From Laspinema palackyanum D2a (GTDB lineage Bacteria; Cyanobacteriota; Cyanobacteriia; Cyanobacteriales; Laspinemataceae), in contig JAMXFF010000002.1 in NCBI GenBank assembly GCA_025370845.1, positions 1 to 64,000 of the forward strand: a stretch of 64,000 nt of DNA, read 5' to 3'. This document shows, one piece after another, positions 17,375 through 25,270 of this stretch. Position 1 is the first letter of the stretch. Every line of letters begins with the position of its first letter. The notes beneath the pieces are model-generated. The model had not been told where the DNA came from and did no database searches. It saw only the letters and a program-made list of their open reading frames with translations. A program made the position numbers and the translations under genes.

Positions 17375-18502
17375 ATGCCTTACAAAGCCTTCCGTACCAA
17401 ACTAAAACTCAATGACCGTCAAGCTACCTTGATGGCCAAACACGCGGGATATGCTCGGTTTGTGTTCAATTGGGGATTACACTTATGGATGTCAGCTTAT
17501 GAAGAAGGACTCAAGCCTACTGTCAACTCTATCAAAAAGGTTTTTACGAATTATGTAAAACCTCAATATCCTTGGATGTCTGAATTGTCTTCTAGAGTTT
17601 ATCAATATGCCTTTATTAATCTAGGCGATGCCTTTAAGCGCTTCTTCAAAGGAATAAGCAGTTATCCTAAGTTTAAGAAGAAGGGTCATCATGATAGCTT
17701 TACTCTTGACAATTGCGGAAAACCATTCAATTTGTCAGGAACTCGCCATAAGATTCCTTTTGTTGGCTGGGTTTCTACATTTGAGGCTGTACCCGAAAGT
17801 TGGGTTAAGAAAGTCACCATAATGCGCCAAGCAGGTGACTGGTATATGAGCTTTTTTGTGGAAATTCCCCAAGAAATTACACCTAAATGTCGAGAGAGAA
17901 TCGGGGTTGACCTAGGAATTAATACTTTAGCGACGGCTAGCGATGGGACAAAATTCTATAATCCCAAGGCATATAAAGCAGCCCGCAAAAAACTAGCTCG
18001 ATTACAACGTCATTTAAGTCGCAAGGTCAAAGGGTCGAAAAATCGGGCCAAATGCCTCTTAAAAGTCCAAAAGCTACATCAAAGGGTAGCAAATATTCGG
18101 CGGGACACCATTCATAAAATCACTACTTTTTTGGCTAAGAACCACAGCCAAGTAGTCATTGAAGATTTGAATGTGTCAGGGATGTTGAAAAATCATTGTT
18201 TGGCCGGTTCTATCGCTGATGCCTCATTTTATGAGTTCCGTCGGCAACTAGCTTACAAGGTAGAACGCTATGGTTCAAATTTGATTATTGCCGATAGATT
18301 TTATCCATCAAGTCAACTCTGTTCTAATTGCCACCATCGACAAAAAATGCCGTTAAGCCAGCGGACTTTTGAATGTCAGAACTGTGGTCTGAAGATTGAT
18401 AGAGATTTGAATGCGAGCATAACGTTAGAAAAATCGCCGGGTTCCGACGATTACACTTGTGGACGGGGTGCTGCCGACAGTCCCGGACGAAGCAAGAAAT
18501 AA
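17375..18502 (+). CDS. tnpB: TnpB (IS200/IS605 OrfB) RNA-guided nuclease, orphan 1
   Basis: This 375-aa TnpB is the ancestor-like relative of Cas12 that cuts DNA using an omega RNA. The RuvC-like catalytic residues are intact: D179 in GVDLGINTLA, E263 in VIEDLNVSGM and D342/D344 in DRDLNAS. The zinc finger CSNC...CQNC (C316, C319, C334, C337) is complete. No tnpA (Y1 transposase) is present, so the copy cannot move alone. The 3' end and about 60 bp downstream contain GC-rich hairpins (CCGG-CTATGT-CCGG near 18512) where an omega RNA and the right end are expected. Divergent from the second TnpB at 19.2 kb, so not a recent duplicate. Confidence 0.92.
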   Translation: MPYKAFRTKLKLNDRQATLMAKHAGYARFVFNWGLHLWMSAYEEGLKPTVNSIKKVFTNYVKPQYPWMSELSSRVYQYAFINLGDAFKRFFKGISSYPKFKKKGHHDSFTLDNCGKPFNLSGTRHKIPFVGWVSTFEAVPESWVKKVTIMRQAGDWYMSFFVEIPQEITPKCRERIGVDLGINTLATASDGTKFYNPKAYKAARKKLARLQRHLSRKVKGSKNRAKCLLKVQKLHQRVANIRRDTIHKITTFLAKNHSQVVIEDLNVSGMLKNHCLAGSIADASFYEFRRQLAYKVERYGSNLIIADRFYPSSQLCSNCHHRQKMPLSQRTFECQNCGLKIDRDLNASITLEKSPGSDDYTCGRGAADSPGRSKK

Positions 18503-19157
18503 ACATCAATATCCGGCTATGTCCGGGTTTGTGTAAGTTTTATAGAGCAGAACTATTGGATAATCCAGCGCCCTGATTAACGACCTCGGAGATAAAGGTG
18601 TGGCTCATTAGGAAATCTTGGATATTATTGAACACAAATGGAATCGGCAAAGCAGAAGCCAGATGAGCAATTTGGAGCTATCCGAACTCCGAGGCGAGTT
18701 TACATTTATGTCCGGTGACTATCCCTCTCTAGGCGGCTCCAAAGAAAACCAACGGATAAGATAGAGTCGATCTCCGCCAAAATTGCCAAGATTAATTCCC
18801 AGGCCGATTGGCGTGAACTGCTCAAGGCGAACAAGCATATCAAGGACCAAATCCAATGGGTTTTATGGCGTCATGTTGAGCCACGAGTCCCAACGAGGGT
18901 CATGCCATTTATTTGGGGTGATGCCAGTCAGCTTTGTTTAGATTTGAGCAGTCATTAACGAAGTAAGCGCTTATTCATGACCCATTCAACCCAGCTAAAC
19001 CTTGGTGGTCCAGAGGGTGAATTGGCTCTTGAGAATAATCGCTCTGATTTAACTAGCGGGGAGTTTGAGGGGCGATAAGTCCCGCGCTCTAATCTTCGAT
19101 TGAGCGTCGGGATACATGGACCCCTCAAGTCAATTAAAGGGTTCGATGCCCTGAAAA
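18503..19157. other. Noncoding stretch with a degraded coding remnant
   Basis: From about 18719 to 18958 a + frame without a start codon reads KIESISAKIAKINSQADW and later WGDASQLCLDLSSH before a stop. It looks like the tail of a lost gene rather than random sequence. I do not recognise the family. The rest of the interval shows no gene. Confidence 0.3.
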
Positions 19158-19184
19158 TTGACAGTAGAATCGTCATGCTATAAT
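19158..19184 (+). promoter_or_regulatory. Putative promoter of tnpB orphan 2
   Basis: A perfect TTGACA (19158-19163) and a perfect TATAAT (19179-19184) lie upstream of the tnpB start at 19210. The spacing is 15 bp, which is short. TAATAT two bases further would give 17 bp. Confidence 0.45.
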
Positions 19185-19209
19185 ATTATCGCCAATTATT
19201 TTTACGGTA

Positions 19210-20382
19210 ATGCTCAGAGCAACCAAGTACAGAATTTATCCAACCACCGAGCAAAGACAACACCTTGCTCAGAGTTTTGGTTGCTGTAGATTCGCCTGGA
19301 ATTATGCTCTCAATCTTACCAACGAAACCTACAAAGCTACAGGGAAGGGTCTAGGGCGTTTTGCCATCCAGAAAGAGATAACTCATCTCAAGAAAGAACA
19401 TGAATGGATGAAAGAGCCTTATTCTCAGTGTTTACAGGTTGTTGCCCTAAATTTGTCTAGGGCTTTCATCAACTTCTTTGAAGGGAGGGCTGATTATCCT
19501 CAATTCAAGTCAAAGCACCGTAACCAATCCATTAGCTATCCTCAGAATGTCTCTATCGTAGAAGATGGCATCAAATTCCCTAAGATGGGGATTATTCATG
19601 CTGTTCTACATAGACCTATTGATGGGGCAATCAGAACAGTCACGGTCTCGATGAACGCTAATAGTCAATACTTTGCCTCTGTTCTAGTTGATGATGGGAG
19701 AGACATCCCGGAAAAAACGACTGAAGGTAAAGCGGTAGGTATTGATTTAGGATTGACTCATTTTGCTATCACCTCCGATGGGTCTAAATTTGACAACCCC
19801 CGTTGGTTGGCTAAACATGAGAAAAATCTAAGAGCCAAACAGAAGCGGCTGTCCAGAAGACAAAAGGGCTCTAACAACCGTAATAAAACCCGCAAACAGG
19901 TAGCCGGGGTACATAACAAAATATCTCGATGCCGGTCAGATTTTCACCACAAACTATCGCGCAAGATGGTAGATGAAAACCAAGTCATAGTGGTAGAAAA
20001 TCTAGCAGTTAAGAACATGGTCAAGAATCACTGTCTCGCCAAGGCTATCAGCCAAGTGGGATGGGGTCAGTTCTGTACTATGCTGAAATACAAAGCAGAG
20101 CAAGAAGGGAAAGTTTACTTTGAGGTAGACCGATTCTTTCCTAGCTCTAAAACCTGTAATGTTTGCCTCAATCAAGTCAGAAGCCTTACCCTTGATGTCA
20201 GGATTTGGCAGTGCGAAAAATGTCAAACGAAACATGACAGAGACATCAACGCCGCCAAAAATATAAGAGATGAAGGACTGCGGATTTTATCCTCGGGGAC
20301 CGGGGAAGTCGCCTATCGCCCAGGTGTAAGTCGAGATAGTAGAGGACGCAAGAAATCTACTATTTCGCAATCTGCTGGGTAG
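19210..20382 (+). CDS. tnpB: TnpB (IS200/IS605 OrfB) RNA-guided nuclease, orphan 2
   Basis: This 390-aa TnpB has intact RuvC residues D179 (GIDLGLTHFA), E263 (VVENLAVKNM) and D343/D345 (DRDINAAKNI), and zinc-finger cysteines C316, C319, C335 and C338. The N-terminal start MLRATKYRIYPT is typical. There is no tnpA alongside. Just after the stop, ACGGTG...CACCGT (near 20390-20414) forms a hairpin inside the expected omega RNA or right-end region. It shares only family-level similarity with the TnpB 700 bp upstream, so the two arrived independently. Confidence 0.92.
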   Translation: MLRATKYRIYPTTEQRQHLAQSFGCCRFAWNYALNLTNETYKATGKGLGRFAIQKEITHLKKEHEWMKEPYSQCLQVVALNLSRAFINFFEGRADYPQFKSKHRNQSISYPQNVSIVEDGIKFPKMGIIHAVLHRPIDGAIRTVTVSMNANSQYFASVLVDDGRDIPEKTTEGKAVGIDLGLTHFAITSDGSKFDNPRWLAKHEKNLRAKQKRLSRRQKGSNNRNKTRKQVAGVHNKISRCRSDFHHKLSRKMVDENQVIVVENLAVKNMVKNHCLAKAISQVGWGQFCTMLKYKAEQEGKVYFEVDRFFPSSKTCNVCLNQVRSLTLDVRIWQCEKCQTKHDRDINAAKNIRDEGLRILSSGTGEVAYRPGVSRDSRGRKKSTISQSAG

Positions 20383-20461
20383 GAAGCCGACGGTGTAATC
20401 TCTGATTCACCGTTCGGTAGTTCACTGGCTGATTAGATACTATAAATTCGACCAATACGGA

Positions 20462-20484
20462 CGCTCTAACTAGGGCGGGTTTTT
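20462..20484 (+). terminator. Possible terminator after tnpB orphan 2
   Basis: CGCTC (20462-20466) pairs with GGGCG (20473-20477, one G-U) and is followed by GGTTTTTC. The stem is short, so this is a weak call. Confidence 0.35.
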
Positions 20485-20524
20485 CTTGCACTTATAAACT
20501 AAACTTGATTTCTTTTTTTCCCCT

Positions 20525-20946
20525 CCTCTAGTCTTCAGTAGCTCAATGATGGGTCTGACCCCTCACCTGTCTGATTAATGAGAAGAATGGGGAGAGTCGG
20601 TGTGGTCATGACACATAGATTGCATAAACTGAAGACCACTGAACACCTGACTGAACACCTTGCTGAAGACCTCTAAGCTATATCCAGCAAAACTTCTGAA
20701 GACCCTGAAGACTAAACTCTCTAAAACTTTGCTCAGAAATTAAATGTAGAATTTTACCTTGATATCAGAACTCTACTGAATTTGACTAGAGTTTTGACTC
20801 CATCGGGGTTCAGAATCGCTAAACTCTTTACTCAGTAAGCATTGTAAGGTGTTCAGTCAGGTCTTCAGCGTAGTCTTCAAGGTGTTCAGCCTCTAATCAT
20901 TGTCAGAACTATGGTTTTGTATAGAGATTGCATGATTACAAAGAGA
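20525..20946. repeat. Iteron-like noncoding element, copy A
   Basis: A 422-bp element repeated at 53.34 kb. Left cluster: CTGAASACC boxes at 20629, 20639, 20651 and 20663 (steps of 10, 12, 12), plus 20696 and 20705. Right cluster: the inverted form AGGTSTTCAG at 20847, 20859 and 20880 with a degenerate one at 20871. Another inverted box is at 20529. The block between them (CTCTAAAACTTT, CAGAAATTAAATGTA, GGGGTTCAGAATC) is also conserved. The right end (AGATTGCATGATTACAAAGAG) matches the last codons of the tpsA-like gene next to copy B, so a tpsA relic may be here too. An origin, partition or recombination site are all possible. Confidence 0.75.
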
Positions 20947-21347
20947 AGGGATTCACCGAGAAGAAGAATTTGGAACAGCAAGATAAGGACCATCCTCCCT
21001 TCAGGGGGACTACGATTACAGGTGTTTAACCCACATTCCGCAGGTCTATTTCTATTCTAAATATAGTTTTGGGCCTTTAAAGCCTGAAGGATTGACTCCA
21101 TAAGGGTTCTGACTTTAAACCACCGGGAAAAATTGGGAGGGCCTTATTGAAAGTAATTTGTACTAAATGGTCGATTAGGGCCTTCGATACAGGCTCAAAA
21201 CTCCTAAATTCGTTAGGCCCCTATCTGACTTGTGGAATGGAGGTTTTAGATTGGCTTGATAGCGATCGCGTGCAAATTCTTTCAAAAGCAAAAGGAACCC
21301 CCTTCTTCTGTGGAGCGATGGGTGATGTCGTCAGTAATAACTTTGCT
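20947..21347. other. Noncoding stretch downstream of the R-M operon
   Basis: This 400-bp interval lies between iteron element copy A and the end of the metallopeptidase gene. Short ORFs exist, but none has convincing composition. AGGGCCTT occurs twice (near 21140 and 21178). Nothing else is recognised. Confidence 0.35.
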
Positions 21348-22037
21348 CTACAGCGTAGCGTCTAGCAGAGAACCATTTACCTTAAGCCAGTTCCTTGCTT
21401 TTTCCATGTGTGGAGTTTGGGAGCGAATAATGCCCCAAAAGCGGGGCGTGTGGTTGGGTTCCAAAAAATGGGTTAACTCGTGAATGACCACATAGTTGAT
21501 GACAAACATGGGAGCTTTGACGAGACGCCAGTTGAAGGTGACGTTATTCTTTGGAGTACAAGACCCCCATCGGTATTTGCTATCGGTAATTTTCGCCTGG
21601 TTATAGGAAACTCCAAGACATTCAGCGTAATGGCGAGCCCGAGGCAGAATGACCAGCTTTGCCTGGTTGATATACCATTCTCGGAATATCTCCCCCCGTC
21701 GTTTGGACTGATTTTTGGGAACTAGAAAGCAGTTGTTGACGAGTGAAATATGATCCACTGTATCAACTACCTCCAACCGATAATTTTGTCCTAAATAAAG
21801 TAAAGACTCTCCGTTGACCAGTTCCTTGCCGGGAGGATGAAGCGGGGGGCGATATTTCTGGATGTGGCGGGTTTTTTCATAGAGCCATTGCTTGCGGGAC
21901 TCGATGATCGCCTGAATTTTATCCAAACCCGTTCCGGTGGGCGCTTTGACAATAATCGAACGATCGCGCTCAACGGTAATCGTTAATTTCTTGCGTTTTG
22001 AAGAGAAAACAACCTCATAGTCAAACTGCATGATCAT
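21348..22037 (-). CDS. YgjP-like (DUF45) zinc metallopeptidase
   Basis: A 229-aa protein of the YgjP/DUF45 metal-dependent hydrolase family, often found beside type I restriction genes. The zinc site is VIHELTHFLEPNHTPRFW (HExxH plus a downstream NH) near residue 190. It is preceded by the family's YRWGSCTPKNNVTFNWRL. The start ATG overlaps the hsdR stop (ATGA at 22034-22037), so it is the last cistron of the restriction operon. Its role in such loci is not established; it could process a subunit or act in repair. Confidence 0.85.
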   Translation of the reverse strand: MIMQFDYEVVFSSKRKKLTITVERDRSIIVKAPTGTGLDKIQAIIESRKQWLYEKTRHIQKYRPPLHPPGKELVNGESLLYLGQNYRLEVVDTVDHISLVNNCFLVPKNQSKRRGEIFREWYINQAKLVILPRARHYAECLGVSYNQAKITDSKYRWGSCTPKNNVTFNWRLVKAPMFVINYVVIHELTHFLEPNHTPRFWGIIRSQTPHMEKARNWLKVNGSLLDATL

Positions 22038-25000
22038 TCAGCGTACAAAATTCGATCGTTGTTTTTTTCCGCCAGTTCCATGACTTTGGCAATGATCTGC
22101 TTTCTGTTTTGAAACAGATCGGGAATATCCCGAAACTCCTGTAACAGCAGAACTTTTTGGATTTCCGCTTCCAGTTTCTTCCGGGACGGGACCCTCTCCC
22201 AAAAGCCGGTAAGCTGAAGTTCTTGTTCAACAACGGCGCAAACCTGTTGAGTAAGGGCGACAGACTGAGCGATTCTATCATCATCTAGCTCGGTTTCCCC
22301 AAAACACTCCCGTTTTAACATCCGAAAGAAGGGCATCTGCTTTTTCTTGTGCAGCCCATAAGTAGGTTCATTTTCCGCCTCTTTCAGGCGGTGACGTAGT
22401 TTTTCTAGTTCTTCGTAGATTTTCTCCCAGTTGTCCTTAAACTGCTCCAATATCTCCGCCAGGGCTGCGGCAAACGAAGCTTGCAGTTCCGGATCGTCGT
22501 CCAAGTCGATCTCGATGTGGTCTCGCAAAGCGTGTTCGATCGCGGCGGCTTTGTTCTTGGTGCGTCGGTGGGTAGTGACAACTTCACTCTCGAACTTGTC
22601 ATCCAAAATCGAGATCGGTTTAACTTTTTGAAAGATCCCTCTCGATTCTAGGTGGGCGTCGGTGATTTGGCAGAGTTTTTCCGGGATGCCCTTCATACTC
22701 AGACGGGTGTCTCGGAAGTGGCGGCTTGCCAAAACGTTGATTTCAGCGAGGGCTTTGTAGTTGGTTTGATAATTGAGGGCTGCTTTGGCGGGATAAACCA
22801 AGTTGAGGCTGCGGGTCAGTTGCTTGAACGCCTGAATGTACTTGAACCGGATTTCTTCGTCGTAGAACACATCATAGAACGCATCGTAATCGCTTAAATC
22901 CTTTAGTCCGTAGCTCTCCAGCAAATCCATGACTGCCCGATAGTCGGTTTCGAGTTGGCGGATCTCCTCCTCGGGGAAGCTGAGGGTTTCTTCGATTTCT
23001 CGCTGTTCCCGATCATCGTAGCTGTCGAGCGCCCGTTTGAGATAGTGTCCAATGCCCACATAGTCAACAACAAAGCCCTTTTCTTTGCCTTCCCCGGCGA
23101 CGCGGTTGACCCGAGCGATCGCCTGCAACAGGTTGTGAGACTGGATTACCTTGTCGAGATACAACACTTGCTCGATGGGGGCGTCGAACCCTGTCAGCAG
23201 CATATTATTGACGATGATGATCCCGATGTCCCCCGTCGTGCCTTCTTCTTTACCATCAAAGGGGAGTTTGAAATTTTTGATGATGGTTTTGTGGGTAAAG
23301 GAGTTGGTGTAGGGCTTAAAGTCGGGTTTGTCGTTGCCACCCTCAGAAATGACCACATTGGTTTTCAGTCGCTTCAGTCGCTCTAGGTTAATATTGTGGG
23401 GGTTGGAAATTTCCAGTTGGCGGATCTCCTCCACAAGTGCCGCGTCTAGGTGTTGTTTGTAACGCACAGCCGCTTCGCGGGAGGTGGCAACAACCTGAGC
23501 CTTATAACCGTTGGGGAAAATCTGCCGGACATAGTGGGCAACCATGTCTTTAGCTTTGGCGGCGATAATCGGGTGGGCTTCGAGATAGGCATCACGGGAG
23601 CCGTAACCCAGGATTTTTAGGCGTTCTGACAGGGTGTAGTCGCTGAAAACATCCTGAAAATCCGCATCCATCGCGGCGCGATCTCCAACTTCGGCGTTTT
23701 GGGTGCGCCCCTCGTAGACAATCTGGAGGGTGACTTTATCCTCGATGGACTCCCTCATCGTGTATTTGTCGATGTAGTCCCCGAACACTTTTTCAGTTTT
23801 GTCGATGGGAGTTCCGGTGTAGCCGATCCGGGTGGCGTTAGGCAGGGCGCGATCTAGGTTTGCCGCCAAAAGGGAATATTGGGAGCGGTGCGCCTCGTCG
23901 ATCATGATTAGGATGTTGGTGCTGGAGTTAAGTTCGGGAAAGGTTTCCTCCAGATCTCGCTCTTGGAATTTGTGGATCATCCCCATTACTAGGTTTGAGG
24001 AGTCGCTGCGGAGGAGTTCCTTCAGTTTAGCGATGCTATTGGCCGAGTTGACGGTGAAACCCGCGCCCTTCCCGGTGTCCGAAAGTTGATGTTCGAGGTT
24101 GGTGCGATCCGTGATAAAGACAACTTTCCACTGGGAAAGGTTGGGGTGGCGATACATGGCCCTGACCATGAACATCATGGTTAGGGATTTGCCGGAGCCT
24201 TGGGTATGCCAGATAATACCGCTTCGCTCCCTGGGGGTTCTGCCGTTGAGCAGACGTTGGACAGCTTTTTTAACAGCCCGAAATTGTTGGTAACGACCGA
24301 CGATTTTGAGGGTCTCGCCTTTGTCGTTGACACGGAACAGGGTGAAGTTGTGGATAATTTCCAGGAGGTTGGCGCGATCGCACATTCCAGCAACTAGGCG
24401 CTGTTGGTCGTTGGGGGAACTGCTGCCGTGATCTAAATCTTCTAGGGTGCGGGGGTAGGGGTCAGCCCAGCGATAAAAGTATTTTTCGGTGCGGGTGGTG
24501 ATGGTGCCAAATTTGGCTTGATTGCGACAGGTGGCGATGATGAACTGGTTGAAGTAGAACAGTTCGGGGTTGCCCTCGCCTTTGTTCCCGCGCTGTTCGC
24601 TGTAGCGCATCATCTGGTCGATCGCCTCGGGGATGGGTTCCTGGGTTTTGGGGGATTTGCACTCAATGACGACGACGGGCAAACCGTTGAGGAACAGGAC
24701 GATATCGGGAATGATATGATTTTCGGTGCCGAGAATGCGGACTTTGAACTGACAGACAGCGATGTAGCGGTTGTTTGCGGGGCGCTCAAAGTCGATAATT
24801 GTGACGTTGGGGCTGGTTTCCCCAGTTTGGCGATTTTCCGAGACACTGGGGTTTAGTTGCAGCAGGTTAAAGATGTGGCCGTTATTTTCTAGGAGGTTAT
24901 TACTGGGAAAGTGGGCGGTGAGTTGTTTGATAACCTCTTCAGCTTGGTCGTCTTCCAGCCAGGGGTTGATGGTTTGGAGTTGCGATCTCAATACCGGAAA

Positions 25001-25195
25001 CAGAACGACTTGGCGGAAGGTTTCCCGGTAGCTGTCCGAGGGTTTCTGTCCTCTCTCTAGGTCTAAGATTTCCCACCCCAACCCGGCAAGTTGGTCGAGC
25101 AAAGGTTTCTCAACATGATTGCGTTCGTCAATTTTAAGAGCTTTGGGAGTTTTGTCGGGTTTCATAATCTGGGTGTTGACTGCTGTTTTAGACAA
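22034..25195 (-). CDS. hsdR: Type I restriction endonuclease, R subunit
   Basis: 1053 aa, a usual HsdR length. The nuclease domain near residue 170-190 has the PD-(D/E)xK pattern PDIVLFLNGLPVVVIECKSP. The SF2 translocase follows, with Walker A HTQGSGKSLTM (near 330), motif II MIDEAHRSQ (near 430), motif III GYTGTPI and motif VI QAIARVNRV. HsdR uses ATP to translocate and cut unmethylated DNA as part of R2M2S1. The C-terminus is the helical HsdM-binding region. It begins about 70 bp after the AlbA_2 gene, with a 5 x 10-bp repeat in its leader that might tune expression. All key motifs look intact. Confidence 0.95.
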   Translation of the reverse strand: MSKTAVNTQIMKPDKTPKALKIDERNHVEKPLLDQLAGLGWEILDLERGQKPSDSYRETFRQVVLFPVLRSQLQTINPWLEDDQAEEVIKQLTAHFPSNNLLENNGHIFNLLQLNPSVSENRQTGETSPNVTIIDFERPANNRYIAVCQFKVRILGTENHIIPDIVLFLNGLPVVVIECKSPKTQEPIPEAIDQMMRYSEQRGNKGEGNPELFYFNQFIIATCRNQAKFGTITTRTEKYFYRWADPYPRTLEDLDHGSSSPNDQQRLVAGMCDRANLLEIIHNFTLFRVNDKGETLKIVGRYQQFRAVKKAVQRLLNGRTPRERSGIIWHTQGSGKSLTMMFMVRAMYRHPNLSQWKVVFITDRTNLEHQLSDTGKGAGFTVNSANSIAKLKELLRSDSSNLVMGMIHKFQERDLEETFPELNSSTNILIMIDEAHRSQYSLLAANLDRALPNATRIGYTGTPIDKTEKVFGDYIDKYTMRESIEDKVTLQIVYEGRTQNAEVGDRAAMDADFQDVFSDYTLSERLKILGYGSRDAYLEAHPIIAAKAKDMVAHYVRQIFPNGYKAQVVATSREAAVRYKQHLDAALVEEIRQLEISNPHNINLERLKRLKTNVVISEGGNDKPDFKPYTNSFTHKTIIKNFKLPFDGKEEGTTGDIGIIIVNNMLLTGFDAPIEQVLYLDKVIQSHNLLQAIARVNRVAGEGKEKGFVVDYVGIGHYLKRALDSYDDREQREIEETLSFPEEEIRQLETDYRAVMDLLESYGLKDLSDYDAFYDVFYDEEIRFKYIQAFKQLTRSLNLVYPAKAALNYQTNYKALAEINVLASRHFRDTRLSMKGIPEKLCQITDAHLESRGIFQKVKPISILDDKFESEVVTTHRRTKNKAAAIEHALRDHIEIDLDDDPELQASFAAALAEILEQFKDNWEKIYEELEKLRHRLKEAENEPTYGLHKKKQMPFFRMLKRECFGETELDDDRIAQSVALTQQVCAVVEQELQLTGFWERVPSRKKLEAEIQKVLLLQEFRDIPDLFQNRKQIIAKVMELAEKNNDRILYAE

Positions 25196-25220
25196 ATCGC
25201 CAAGAATTGGATAACAAAAT

Positions 25221-25270
25221 CCGTTTACATCCGTTTATATCCGTTTACATCCGTTTACATCCGTTTATCC
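25221..25270. repeat. Five tandem 10-bp repeats in the hsdR leader
   Basis: Five units of CCGTTTACAT (with TATAT and TATCC variants) start at 25221, 25231, 25241, 25251 and 25261. They fill the leader between the AlbA_2 stop codon, which lies inside the last unit, and hsdR. Changes in copy number would alter the spacing upstream of the restriction subunit. Confidence 0.85.

Noticed and set aside
22431..24856. Numerous short + strand ORFs inside hsdR
   Set aside because: Antisense to a fully motif-supported gene, with no independent evidence.
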